Program-made: the position numbers and the translations under genes
Shown here: piece by piece, positions 25,901-31,792 of the stretch
How the letters are laid out: each line of letters opens with the position of its first letter
Numbering within the stretch: the first letter of the stretch is position 1
Source of the DNA: Planctomycetales bacterium 10988
GTDB taxonomy: Bacteria > Planctomycetota > Planctomycetia > Pirellulales > Pb10988
DNA length: 64,000 bases
Reading direction: 5' to 3'
Assembly: GCA_009664345.1 (NCBI GenBank)
Contig: CP043547.1
Location: 620,001-684,000, forward strand
The notes under the pieces: model-generated
Seen by the model: only the letters and a program-made list of their open reading frames with translations
Told to the model about the DNA's origin: nothing
The model's database searches: none

Positions 25901-28900
25901 TAATTCAGGAGGATCATTGACGGAATGAACCTGGATTGTAAAGTCTTTGAATGTCGTTAGTGGGGCATCGTTAAAATAATTGTCATCGGTGACGGAAACT
26001 CGAATCTGAGCTACTCCGTGCTCATTGTCCTGCGTGCGAAAGACCAAATCATATTGAGTCTCTCCTCCACCAAGGTCGATTACCTCAATTTGAGGCGGGG
26101 TAGAAAAAGTAACTGTCGATCCCAATAAAACTTCCACATCGATCGTGAAGTTTTGGAGATCGTTTTCGTAAGGTCCTAGATCAATGTTTTGAAGAAAGTT
26201 TTCTACACGGTAGACCTCTTCATTAGGAGTTACTTCATCTTCATGGAGGGTCAAGATTCCACTGGTCGAATCTGTCAGAAGATCGAAAGTTGGGGCATTA
26301 TTGATGGGCGTGAGATTCAATGTGAAAGTTTGAGAATCTGAGGTATCGTTCCCACTATTGATACTGCCTCCGCTGTCTACCACGGTGACTTCAAAAGTTA
26401 CCTCACCAAAGGCGTGTGCCAAAGGTTTGATGTGAAGATTTCCTTCGCTATTAATGACTATCCCATCAACTTCATTCAGGATGGAATTAGGGGAGATGTT
26501 TACAAGATAGGTTGGAGTTTGTGAAGCTTCAGATTCAGCACCAGGGTCGAAGGTAACCCAGTTGGAAATTGTGACGGTTGTGTTTTCTTCTGCTTCTTCA
26601 TCAATCGTAATGTCAGAAGCAACGAAGGAAGGTTGATGGTTAAAGTAATTTAAAGTGATTGTGCTGTTAACAATGGCTTCGTCGTCATTACTCGGTTCCT
26701 TGGAGGTTGCGCTGATGCTCAGCGTGATCACTCCAGCATGCCCTTCGGGCGGGGTAAAGGTAAGTTCTCCCGATTCCAATTGTTGATCAGAAAAACCTTC
26801 ATCTAAGGAAGTAATGAGCCAAGTATCATCGGCTTGTAGCGTTCCGATGGAGAAGACGGAATTTGCTGGAAAACCAGAGATACGGATCTCCAAAGTTTCC
26901 GAACTATCGACTAGCGAGGCGGTAACAGGAAGTGGAACTTCTTGATTGATGGCAAGGTCGAGGGAAGCTGAGGCTGGGCTGAGATTTGGAGCGTCGGCAA
27001 CCGCATTGAGGACAATATCAAAATACTCACTGTCAGAAAGTGGAGAAGTTCCACCCTCTCCCTCATCTTCTATTTCAATTTTAAATTGAAAGGTTCCCGA
27101 TACATCGGATGCAGCGGTGAAGACAAGATCGCCCGTTGTGATACCATCGACGGTTTCAAAAATGATCTCAGGAGGGGTTGAAAAAAGATTGATGTCTCCT
27201 GACAAAACGTTAAGGATCGCAGTTGCGACTTGATCGGATTCGTATTCATTTCCCCAGGAGTCGATGGTTACAAAATTTTCAATCGTTTGCTCGCCAGCAT
27301 CTTCATCAACTTCAATCAAATATCTTCCTGTGGAAGGATCAACAGGAGCATTGATAGTAAAGAGAGGGGCATCATTGACGGGAGTTACATTCAGCGTAAA
27401 GTCGAGCTGTAAACTTTCAGAAATAAAATCAACATCACTGGCAAGTTCGTCAGTTACTGTAATATAAAATTCAATTTCTTGATTGACGTTTTCTTTCAGC
27501 TCAAATTGAAGATTCGCTGATTTATTTACTTGATCGTAGATAAGAAGAAGAGGTGATTCTAGCGGATCAACAACAAACAAATCACGATCGGCTGGATTGA
27601 CTAAATGAACTTCAAATTCAAGTGTTTGATCTGCTTCATATTGATTGCCTGGAGAGATCTCGGTAAGCAACTCGGTGATGGTCTGGGGACCAGCATCTTC
27701 TTCAATTTCAAGTACATAGCGTCCTCCACTTTCTACGAGGGAAGGATCAACCGTTGCTTGAGGAGTGTCATTAATGGGGGTTACATTCAGCGTAAAGTCG
27801 AGCTGTAAACTTTCAGAAATAAAATCCACATCACCAACAAGTTCATCTGCAATCGTAATATAGAATTCGATTTCTTGGTTGACGTTTTCTTTTAGTTCAA
27901 ATTGTAGATTCGCTGTTTTATTTACTTGGTCGTAGGTAAGAAGAAGAGGTGATTCTAGTGGATCAACAACAAACAAATCCCGATCAGCTGTCTCGACCAG
28001 ATGAACTTCAAACGTAAGAGTTTGGTCTGTTTCATACAGATTTCCTGAAGAGATCTCGGTGAGCAAATTGGTGATAGTTTGAGGGCCGGCATCTTCTTCA
28101 ACCTCAAGTACATAACGTCCCCCACTTTGTACGAGGGAAGCGTCGACTGTCGCATGAGGGACATCGTTCACGGGGAGAATGGACAGAGGAAAACTTTCAA
28201 GCTCTGCCTCACCTACACCACCGTAACCATTGTTACCTTGATCAGAAACTTGCACTCTCAAGAAATCTGTTCCAACCGCATCAGGATCGGGGAGGTAAGT
28301 AATCGCTGCGAGTTGAGCGTTTAGTTCCGCCAACGTGCCGGGAGTGATTTCAAGAACACTCTGGGCTGCTTGTTGATCATCTCCTGGTCGGGCGGGTACT
28401 TGAAGTTTTCCTTTGGTTACTTCCAAGGTAACCGTGAAAAAGTCCGTCTCCAGGGCATCCGGATCGGAGATTTGAATTTCAGGTAATAGTTGGGGGGTAT
28501 CCTCGGTCAAACTAAAAGGATTTGCTTCTGTATATTCTTCCGGAAAATGAATTTCAGGCCCTTGATTCGGTGAGTCATAATAATTACTTGAGACATCGAT
28601 CGAGCCAGTACCAGTTTGATAAGGGGTTAAAAAGTCACTGGGAGCGCTGGAAAAATCGTCTGTAATTTCATTGAAGGAGAGTGATGCTTCGTTATCTGCA
28701 TCAAGTAGGAATTCATAAATTCTAAGTTTACTTTCATTCCCAGTGCCAGAAGGATTGGGGGCTGTGGAAGTCACTAAGAGTTCTGGAGTTCGATGCCTCT
28801 CTCCATATTTCATGGTTTGTAGATCGGTGGAAGCGATTTGTATATCTGAGTGATCAGCTAATTCAAAGTCAGTTCCCCATTGTTGAAGGATTCCACTTCC

Positions 28901-30952
28901 TGCTTGTGATTTATAGACACGGATGATTGACCTTAGTCCATCTGCTGTGGTTGTATTTTCAGTCGCGGTGATCACCTCAAAAATACCATCTTCGTCGATG
29001 TCAGAAACAGCAACAGAAATAGCTCCGCGATAGTAAGCTTCCGGAGCTTCAATAAGGTCAACATAAGGCTCGAATTCATCAATAATAGCATCTGTCAGTT
29101 CATTGGTAGAAGGATTATCCATCGGCAAGGGCTCAACTAAGGGTTCGCCCTGAACATAAGCATCTAACAATGCCTTGCCACTAAAGACTCTTACTTTCCC
29201 ATTCCCTCCTTCTGCCGGTGAAATAATGAGGTCTGGATAAATATCCCCATCAATGATTCCAGTACTGACAGTAAGACTTGCCGTATATTGATCTAAAGGA
29301 AACCCATAAAATTCTGCTAAGAGATCCGGTGTAGCTTTTCCATTTGGCGCGCCACTATAAATACGAATAGGAGGAGTGTTTTCTCGATAACCTTCATGAC
29401 CGGCTGAGACGATAAGGTCGGAATATCCATCTTGGTTGATATCGGTCGAGGAGATATTCACTCCATCCCAATGTTCAAACGTAGTAGAAGTTGATGAAGT
29501 TTTATATTCAGCGTAGGCATCAAATTCCCATAACAGAATGGGGGCGTAGTAGGGGTTGCCATTCACATCGAATAGCTGTTGGAAATTACCTCCATCGAAG
29601 ACTCGTATTTTATCAAAGCCTTCATGATTTGCATTGTAAGGATTGAAACCATCGCGGGGTCCAGGGGCGGTCAGTAAGTCTGGAATCCCATCGCGATTCA
29701 CATCTCCCAATGCAACATCAACCCCAATATAACCTGTAATTCCTTCTGTTGGATTTGAATATTCATTGATGTCATAAGGAGTTAAATACAGCCATCTCGA
29801 CAAGTCATCTGCATGAAAAGTACGGACCACCCCGTAACCTGACGCATCTAAGCCTGTAGCTACAAAGAACTCAGAGGCCGGTGCATAAACTTTTGGTTTC
29901 CATTCACCAATGACAGGCACAAAAGTATTGTCTATTGTCGTATCTGTCTCAAATAGCAACTCTGTCAGATTGTCTGAATCGTTCGTAGAATCGCTATCTG
30001 TCAAAACACCGTCAGTATCAATTTTAAAGACAGCGTTTCCATTTCCATCTGTATAATAAGCTCCTAACTTATCCAGCGTATCGGAGGCCCCAAACTTCGA
30101 CCAACTACCAACAATGGGAATTGCGTCAGAACTGTCAGACTCAAAGGAAGTAGAAATTGTGCGTAGGTCTGTACTTGGATTATAGGTGGAGACAGTCTCA
30201 TCCCAAGTTGATAGATCGATATCTAACAAGAAAAAGGTTCCATCACGATAAACACCGATTTCATCACTGTCAGACGAACCGTTCCAGTTTCCTGCAACAG
30301 CAACATCCGTCCCGATTCCTAAAGAGATGACAAGATTGCCATTGTAATAATCCGTGGTGCCTGGCGTGGCCGATTCATCAAGATATTCAAAATTCCCTGA
30401 GCGATTTAAAATAAAGGTTCCATTTCGAAAAACACCGATTTCATCATAACCATCTCCATTCCAGTCTCCGATAATCGGTTGATCGCTCGCATAGCCATAA
30501 ACAACAAACTGGTCACTGTTTTCTAACTCGGTTGTTTCAAAATAGGCATTACCATTCACATCCAACTTCCAAGCTCCCAACGTCGGATCGTTGGAATCGG
30601 AGATAAAAAGACCAAGGCGATCATAGCCTTGAAGGGTATTCTGTGGGTCTGGCGTCGAGTCAAAGTCCTTCCATCGTCCTGCGATCAGCTGTTCACCGGA
30701 CTCTAAAGCCGAACCAAATTGACCAATTAAGAGGGTTTCCTCGTGCCCTAGATTGTCGGCATTGATCGACATATCCAGTAGAAATTGAGAAGTGTCCGTC
30801 TGATAAACCCCTAAGGAATCGCCCGTCATCATCTGGCGGGGTTCGAGTTGCTCGATGGCGAGGTTTTCTGGTTCGCGATTTTTTCGGCGGCGGGCTTGAC
30901 GGTTCTTTTGGACGTACTTCGACCATTGTTTCCACGCGGATTGTTTCGCCAT
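7997..30952 (-). CDS. Giant polymorphic toxin: FG-GAP, cadherin-like repeats, helical stalk, Hint and REase-fold toxin
   Basis: The protein has 7651 residues. The N-terminus is basic, with the planctomycete motif IEQLEPRQMM (about residues 33-42) and no classical signal peptide. In order follow: FG-GAP/VCBS-like repeats (about 60-740, DWNGDGYDE type); tandem cadherin/Ig-like repeats marked by NDAP linkers (about 800-4530); a long Ala/Glu/Tyr-rich helical stalk (about 4540-6160); a beta domain (6180-6375); a second helical segment (to about 6695); a Tyr/Trp-rich patch (6705-6860); and a pretoxin region. A Hint domain runs from Cys 7239 (CFPAGTKV) through TGNHPF to VHNN near 7384. The last ~267 residues carry LDLVF (Asp 7545) and VEAK (Glu 7560, Lys 7562), a restriction-endonuclease-fold active site. 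Expected model: surface display, Hint self-cleavage, delivery of a DNase to rivals. The export route is unknown. An immunity gene follows directly. Confidence 0.85.
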   Translation of the reverse strand: MAKQSAWKQWSKYVQKNRQARRRKNREPENLAIEQLEPRQMMTGDSLGVYQTDTSQFLLDMSINADNLGHEETLLIGQFGSALESGEQLIAGRWKDFDSTPDPQNTLQGYDRLGLFISDSNDPTLGAWKLDVNGNAYFETTELENSDQFVVYGYASDQPIIGDWNGDGYDEIGVFRNGTFILNRSGNFEYLDESATPGTTDYYNGNLVISLGIGTDVAVAGNWNGSSDSDEIGVYRDGTFFLLDIDLSTWDETVSTYNPSTDLRTISTSFESDSSDAIPIVGSWSKFGASDTLDKLGAYYTDGNGNAVFKIDTDGVLTDSDSTNDSDNLTELLFETDTTIDNTFVPVIGEWKPKVYAPASEFFVATGLDASGYGVVRTFHADDLSRWLYLTPYDINEYSNPTEGITGYIGVDVALGDVNRDGIPDLLTAPGPRDGFNPYNANHEGFDKIRVFDGGNFQQLFDVNGNPYYAPILLWEFDAYAEYKTSSTSTTFEHWDGVNISSTDINQDGYSDLIVSAGHEGYRENTPPIRIYSGAPNGKATPDLLAEFYGFPLDQYTASLTVSTGIIDGDIYPDLIISPAEGGNGKVRVFSGKALLDAYVQGEPLVEPLPMDNPSTNELTDAIIDEFEPYVDLIEAPEAYYRGAISVAVSDIDEDGIFEVITATENTTTADGLRSIIRVYKSQAGSGILQQWGTDFELADHSDIQIASTDLQTMKYGERHRTPELLVTSTAPNPSGTGNESKLRIYEFLLDADNEASLSFNEITDDFSSAPSDFLTPYQTGTGSIDVSSNYYDSPNQGPEIHFPEEYTEANPFSLTEDTPQLLPEIQISDPDALETDFFTVTLEVTKGKLQVPARPGDDQQAAQSVLEITPGTLAELNAQLAAITYLPDPDAVGTDFLRVQVSDQGNNGYGGVGEAELESFPLSILPVNDVPHATVDASLVQSGGRYVLEVEEDAGPQTITNLLTEISSGNLYETDQTLTFEVHLVETADRDLFVVDPLESPLLLTYDQVNKTANLQFELKENVNQEIEFYITIADELVGDVDFISESLQLDFTLNVTPINDTPQATVDPSLVESGGRYVLEIEEDAGPQTITELLTEISPGNQYEADQTLEFEVHLVNPADRDLFVVDPLESPLLLIYDQVNKSANLQFELKENVNQEIEFYITVTDELASDVDFISESLQLDFTLNVTPVNDAPLFTINAPVDPSTGRYLIEVDEDAGEQTIENFVTIDSWGNEYESDQVATAILNVLSGDINLFSTPPEIIFETVDGITTGDLVFTAASDVSGTFQFKIEIEDEGEGGTSPLSDSEYFDIVLNAVADAPNLSPASASLDLAINQEVPLPVTASLVDSSETLEIRISGFPANSVFSIGTLQADDTWLITSLDEGFSDQQLESGELTFTPPEGHAGVITLSISATSKEPSNDDEAIVNSTITLNYFNHQPSFVASDITIDEEAEENTTVTISNWVTFDPGAESEASQTPTYLVNISPNSILNEVDGIVINSEGNLHIKPLAHAFGEVTFEVTVVDSGGSINSGNDTSDSQTFTLNLTPINNAPTFDLLTDSTSGILTLHEDEVTPNEEVYRVENFLQNIDLGPYENDLQNFTIDVEVLLGSTVTFSTPPQIEVIDLGGGETQYDLVFRTQDNEHGVAQIRVSVTDDNYFNDAPLTTFKDFTIQVHSVNDPPELTASNPPSSLEDGGVQELQGWAQAEPGPSNENAQSISYTLTVLSGSELLQSIDLDENGTLTYQSVADAFGEVTFEVIVEDDGGTDNGGINTSTQQFSFEITPVNDAPVLTSNDGPFSLDEGSELSLSGFVLGDVDDVNGSELEYEMTVSVQSGILTLPASPNYDFPLAVIDTPSPSLTFSGTLPELEAALNNLTYQPTDYFSGTDALTVTISDPGEINTTALLGVELADLSITVNPVADAPNLSLASSSLDLAVNQTVPLPVASSLVDTDGSESLEITITGVPIGASFLMGSEVTPGTWRIDSQHLDLDQQLESDELIFTPPTDFAGTIELAFVAKSMDGESNPVEATSDTLVLTLTYHDNQQPILNYNPISPILEDLSSAIDGFTFEDADSVYGTTEYTLTFQVSQGMLTLTTNNGLNFDQGEVNEPSQLIEIRGDLTAIQGALENLEYLGEPDFSGEVTLGITIHDPGISGTNPPTTYTFDSDVTLTVEGVADAPFLTESVAPSFHLVNSPVTLSLESSLNDSDNSETLEIRISGFPENSSFSTGSPQDDGTWLITSQDPELMDHQLDLEELVYFYPPVDFVGEIELEVTATAIESFNNDVAMSSTTSIMLTFSNNQKPSFVASDITIDEEAEENTTITISNWATFDPGSIHETSQAPTYLVSIPSNSILNEIDGILIDSEGNLHIKPLAHAFGTVEFEVYVTDDGGTDAGGVDTSDPQTFTLTLNPVNDAPELIVPSSISVPEDELTALRGLSFSDQANESADYTLTLQVEENKGSLFLAAIADLSFVTGSAGEFAQELVVSGAKAAIEAALAQLQYQSKLNDSTTDTLTILLSDDLNNEGIDVQDISTTVGILINPVNDAPTFDLATDSTGGILTINEDEGVYRFESFLVNLHLGPNESHASFEIDIEVIEFTEGNLAFSEDPTFEEGQPGHYDLVLLTAPDTYGKATILVTVTDDDTIDGTALTTSREFVLQVDPINDAPTLSADPLVVDEDGELDLSSLTLTDVDHDETVYTVTLSVQEGNLLLLSDAGLDVPTDSLNNPLPEITFSGILTSIQGAFGNLRYQPTTDYNGTDTLLVEIDDPGDGVDQPAFEVSVPLSIQITPISEVPLLSATELTSNHTVNQIVALPLEAMVGGDPDRELLGIVIEGAPAGSLFLGSLSPDENGTLTIETSQLELITPNQLDFGELEFTPPEDFIGEIELTIKAKAREVLMGEDEYAEPVYSDPITLTLHFHPNQQPSLNAPATTMISEDGGVDGLVTILNWADFDSGAEYETSQIAEGYTVQITAGADLVSDISIEIDGSLLVQLLPDAYGTVEFEAYVTDDGGTEVGGVNTSEIQSFALVIQPVNDAPTFEHLGDFAVPANAGAIVVPDFIHNVSAGPANELQQLELMTSIVSELPNLTEADFDQLPTIDLFTGDLSFKVKEGVSGAATVRIIVTDDDSIDGLAKSRAYDFNLTVNEFSDSDPNTNAPPVLTSWSLQGEQEGSAYQGEIKLVGFVIDPEGAQTSYVHIDFNENDVVDSNEFTLVDNGYFTFDLTPFLEQQYQEANTPGQEVTLSFDVIPYEWDTANAQELFGESTEIEVPYLSMENQLPTIDHVQYADLEITGTLTDPDENAFLTFVEVDEGHDGTIDRSMTVLSGESFRYTLTGDYQPGDDITVAVRGVEWDSSLGDYVANEWQAFTFTREQPEANTAPVVTDLDLVEHSSISEGIKATSNPIITGNVSDLEGWSANHYLEIDLGKDGTIDDILYTIDEVNGTFTYDPTVLLLHGQIDLQIRAVERIATQAEPLTGEWADLTFDYIEEANEAPTISNLTAESVRYYSSTQRVARFSGTLTDETKIGYEYLIEVDFDNDGTADDSFTHYTHALDDGSFTYDFVYDTSLQSMPGLKFRAIEKYYDFATNTFEESISDWTSAVTFTNELTETHELPSLTNVSLIESSQLAAGEIERRLLINADVGTVPDAEGATFRIEIDLDLDGVADELFSASPDTSFARESSTWPLPESLEYVQLRVVRIQPGVDEPLVGDWATYEVEPITIQDAEDNSGPSISNLSASMSMILDDYAVGEALEETFVLRGFLEDSTVYRPDEPLVYPFFQSKYSLEIEFLSPTNSLGTITVAEGIQPNRFFYVDLGSYLENFSDEVHYSTIRIRALEAIEKTELDEGDVTIPEDDTEVTQVDDTAVGDWVEHTFRLPSTETAQIDWNIETLLIPENVPYAFTPFRLPSIRELVEDNQITIQLLASHGSFNVDTTLGGTGTIITGDGTGDLQIVGSEDEINTVLGTLVYYPETNFTGSLIFDVFSSQLPTETSVDPQVDHDFIEIVMLPGNYPTEILNLPETPYSLDEDIPLILEGATALQMADANGEHTLVTLTLSNEVAGIEIQGDLSGLVQIVGNGSLTVTLVGTVLEINKALTSLRLTPSPNYNGPLALEITAYDGGLESQVTSLTSTIAEIQSVEDNFLFHLPATPLEALEDQSFTLQGEAAIQLEDPDGTDQVVVVSLTSDFAEIDLQGDTSQLFQFLGNESHSLSLEGTISAINAALSQAIFIPQANYYGDIELTLTATSNQPSNSVNVSTTLATLSSVNDPVTISIPSIPNDPMDPLQEDQPLLLEGQTAIQLIDADGLDQPISLTFSLDYAEIDVQGDLSQLDQILGNQSQSVTLVGTISTVNLALSQILLTPLANYHGPVTLDVTAYDGEYGSEIIRETISPYYELASVNDAPELFLPPYLLAPKAGTILFSGYQAILISDPDNTTENYEVDISIDQGYFFYGENTTTVEDPSDPEPSSLHFSGSLEAILADLKTVIYRPNNATSNFTGFANLSVIVEDYGEGDEPILVVSDSVQIGVLDIVMGGGTTPEFDYDTALQEAIDIAETALQDAQALLNSETSTAYKDYDELLYGDPTDPADKGLVGQLEEDINAAKNTADQGKAAAKAQLDALVNSYNGLLAGFMLNDFVWPAAPVLFVLPEAPEDAPSLPSLTGPAFSPEATVNYQTQLESLEATLDQAVSDAWDIYEGETDTSGSVSVKKAKDEYQEEDERIEKYYHGDENDPDKPGEFQIAEDEYNDQLAVENAYLGDLQKAQATYQEEVEQACEELTDAVQEANESYQQAYDDQVEKKNKAWDKVTKIASEIADVQGQLFAIYNNDPDANYGDEVHLEQELERLERELETAYRDYYRAIHDAKIEVEKAQTTKDKSISAAYKAYHEALRNAASKLAEVQWNYDDWGITNQNDAHLAWQKKVADLTKSYQFEKAEAKQQRDQQIATAEKVREIAIADAYKAFENGLADASEQAALQWKSDQGSTFWANYQYELATKRADFDRANAVRQFLFEKAQVESNFKARNAEIDHQFTEDQKVAEAHQVQITSKAEAAHKLTKTTQEARLARLKGNAEALGTRNAAFEDAYKTYRDSSSKAREKYNIAISQAGLDLKLLNLEYFGIHFDPDASAYSVPVPDDDTQVGDDDYIRERKEINKDVAAATRDKSIADADDLYALHQAYATAHTEFRTSTQETYETYAKAIFDADVLHFAESALANATFSVSIAAAEKETSLSLAQDDLSYDSAEAYAQKSLTVSNATASKALTNQKAQLYETFVIDVMSDYETEVQNWATGVQIAWGNFYTDLASTERTQAEDRAESLKLYRQEFAQVEYLVTTETAVVSLNQTLKELELEHAYQFETINAEFDYTEAVAYAPFAAAGIASGISTEGAETFWKAFSGSTATYHSNFDTWKAREDAFDAYYSSVRDATLEFSKTTARITYDEAIHDIDYHTYSGVPNYVPDGEHDHSEFSDRHNEATETKNEAIESARNTLDEALADIDLPRDEGSLSTSPAWSVRDTVRFDTVKAEIEAKKNLDTTLAEADFELSKQIALFGRDFEATYREIDTNSKLYLAELAKEQAVDQANIKRDYRVDLSLHQKNLSLEVVDDIRTEINANPPGDLDLKNYQLAMADALTAFRQDQAEKQRALAESIADYEFSLEEAIADIELTRQQTEISTAANYRESIEELSNTYSDAYESAYLTQLLADIQSEANYSEALAKLQIEQAAFDRESQLWKQSKINQARYDAFIDHNNSGSQRQTDINEALFQYSKAHGDFHLAQITDYADADYRFALDLGLHELNYQTLVTTFDYQYEQEIAPLQKTLRNILANNQYQYATNLTLAITESIRSKLIAKGNYQLSLASPSEQLAISQATAEFNYHNQKALQAIQDATSGSNPNSDFEVLKSTKYQEWLAEMKPFYESYLEDFAEAEVGYQVSVAQADYDFQLATRIAEQKKTFDSAKATKQYTLASGTETDLYASQLRTLSEGYQQILHGADYDSILASAQARKEHTLELGAAKKDYVTSLAQLGRDGSLHDFESDAEDQLLEEYNKRIAEADIDLARKLGASAVTWVRTTSSASKSYLESEANYSLNRDQSLTTLQFDLAKLTANLEREEAHTKTYAKEERTLTLASVLGIKEVSEATASADFLKEQYLQNQTVISSLFQSVESDVSISQIQLFHDTGTSSTDQITLDPTIIGQVDFGAMPSLVRVNFDWNDDSLVDGFTYTDSTGGFRFTPQGLSQGISSNTPVTVKAWVDIGDDASQPEASFTFTLEPNSFNYEILSFGIVPDPNDPLTLQLAGSISSDGSSLANVNVAIDLDYDMQADVTILTDASGHFSYDYDTSALPQQVHLLAAQINHSSMVTPWTYVSLPAASDPGFVQALDTWGDFFQQRADAKATWATQTATNLIANANQIANQRNLHTQSVAAQERMTSLKTASSEHTLAMTSAQAASKSARTGVKAEHDFIHEVAGGEDAYRLLRAQIEANYQVKLAEALKQSIIDEAFDYQDAKDQLDEAYEDALAEAEHRYSQAEMRAFARWQNVDQQANRTAVTEMSQAVQTHVDSEKSSLESFMSYQEQKEDTLTQQVQQIQQDAAQDRAERFSDGMDSLGDSPFANYEAEVAEIDQTYTETVSDAQAATENGLAGAESTKAQGNAQSTLDYSATAAQIEQSQTQSIVTSNQAYLYSLLNQRAQATSTDEFDAPLYFPIHENPSLIGEGQTYQHLDDLSLSWARFVGWFHPDEYFWEDNPDLSSHDYFYYAPDGSLGEFDDAGGVGFAYGWLSWGQSYDEYGDFCSYWTGYGTHYAGGFGLASGPSYFHYYSDSSISEFYVDFYHDQFGESFGFGAHWYEIAGFHSSINDGSFTPENSEYLASLSDEILANQYGTQHTAGLDQAIYGQLDIENASTEIPIFEFVEGAREDVYGQSQRVVGATHRWHDGSEQEPIVSEVEALRAQYLSDFQQVIEQGATNVVAFGKGLVEGFFVDGFYGDLEAAGSAISYAAETVGDVLYTATVGWFQHNYEQIKNQNYLGVSVSPGLYVTEVYVTKGINYVIDSYETYQEKVKPFLEAISKDTNLILGNDDYFQLMMNGEWETLSPKLSRESQLVIEVVGEVVTTVFDYLEQLEEEQYFYFAGRVMGMLFYEAAMNIAVTYATAGAGTAVSAAAKSAKVTQWIHRLSKATGLNVFENATDVATALERLSDKLEMLKKSKQRPLNNDDSNDDESRLPELPILNQTPVSCFPAGTKVHTLDGLKNIEDIQPGEMVLTRHETSSHEETQPLYQPVIKTFETHPDLLYHVTILTDSGEEETIVSTGNHPFYVIEHQKFHEVDQLTPGQTLSLPEGQTAKILRLTSELAQPGETFTTYNFSVSETRTYFVGKAGIWVHNNSETDCIKEVDKLRLRLERGMDSETAITKFREALDDIFRRNPDLSSETVEEWKDVGEDVAADLTFTIRNKFLPSYTKSNVDITDDDLAELRSTFAQRNAQLIVSKAYRSVGNSKAADKFLDEGRRKSEKLGELGATLYMLRQYGKHIEKIYQGSGSHTLDLVFYDKKLDKYFVVEAKGAGGKFTDRGVGGGDRAYQGSLEYLKATIKSMRSQNDGSDAGETKRKIANSLTSALKNGKVEYLAVETPVRRSGGINALKDFVIYNFHL
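27360..28170 (-). repeat. Tandem near-identical cadherin-like repeats (132 codons)
   Basis: Two adjacent blocks within the giant gene encode almost the same 132-residue module, starting NDVPHATVD and NDTPQATVD. The DNA repeats with a period of 396 bp; for example, the string AAACTTTCAGAAATAAAATC occurs at 27411 and 27807. Most other repeats in the protein have diverged, so this is a recent in-frame tandem duplication. Confidence 0.85.
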
Positions 30953-31792
30953 TGATTTCTCTTTGAGGGATTGTCATCGAGCGAGGTACTAGAAAAGCAC
31001 GCTATCGATGAAGGGTTAACGCTGGTCCTTGTTAACGTTGTATACGGAATCCGGGATCGACCATTCGGCTGACAGATCGGAATTCCTAAGGTGGGCTAGT
31101 TGGCCCCAAACATCCTGTTTGGCTCTCTGAATGTCTTGTCAGAGATCGGTTTCTTAGAGGATTTAGGAGGAGGATAGTTGCCCTTTGCTGAAGTAACGAT
31201 TTTGACGCTCATAATAAATAGGATACTGATTTCTGCTAGAAATCAATACATAAAATGTAAGTTTTTTTGAGTAAGTCACTACTGTTTACTAGCTAAAGAC
31301 TTGCGTCATCTCTTAGTGAGACTTAGGGCGAGAAATGAGGATCAGTACACCTGTCAATCAGTAGAATTACCCCCTCTATTGGTGGGTGATTTTAATTCGA
31401 GTCTCAAGGATCTGAGCAGATCATCACCAAGCGGAGGTCCGTTTGGATCAAGATTGATCCGTGCGTGCTGAGATCCAACTCGGCTTGAGGGAGCTGAGTC
31501 GGGGAACTTTGGCACCAGACAAAAACCGCTGTATCACGGTCCAATTCGTGCGATACTGCACACAATGATGCTTATTATTTATGGGAGCATCTTTTGGACG
31601 GTAGCCACCGGATGACTCCAGACTTGTTCGTGGTCAAGGAGGTCGGAAGCGATAGCAGGCCACCGACAGGAGTTCGCAAAGGAATGGTGACGGAAGCAGG
31701 AACGCAACCATCGTAGAGCTGGTATAATAGCTTTAGCCGTGGATCGCGCTTGCAGATTGCAGGGAACCATCTCTTTGAAAGAAGGAGCTTTC
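30953..31792. other. Non-coding gap between divergent genes
   Basis: No convincing gene is visible in these 840 bp. The segment must hold the promoter of the leftward giant toxin gene and that of the rightward gene at 31793. Two copies of the palindrome GTTAAC (31015 and 31031, each followed by G and a pyrimidine) lie 63-84 bp upstream of the toxin start and could be a regulator site. The rest is AT-rich with no clear RNA structure. Confidence 0.5.

Noticed and set aside
27360-28170. Tandem 396-bp repeats as a CRISPR-like or assembly artefact
   Set aside because: The units are in-frame coding modules with accumulated substitutions, so they are protein repeats.
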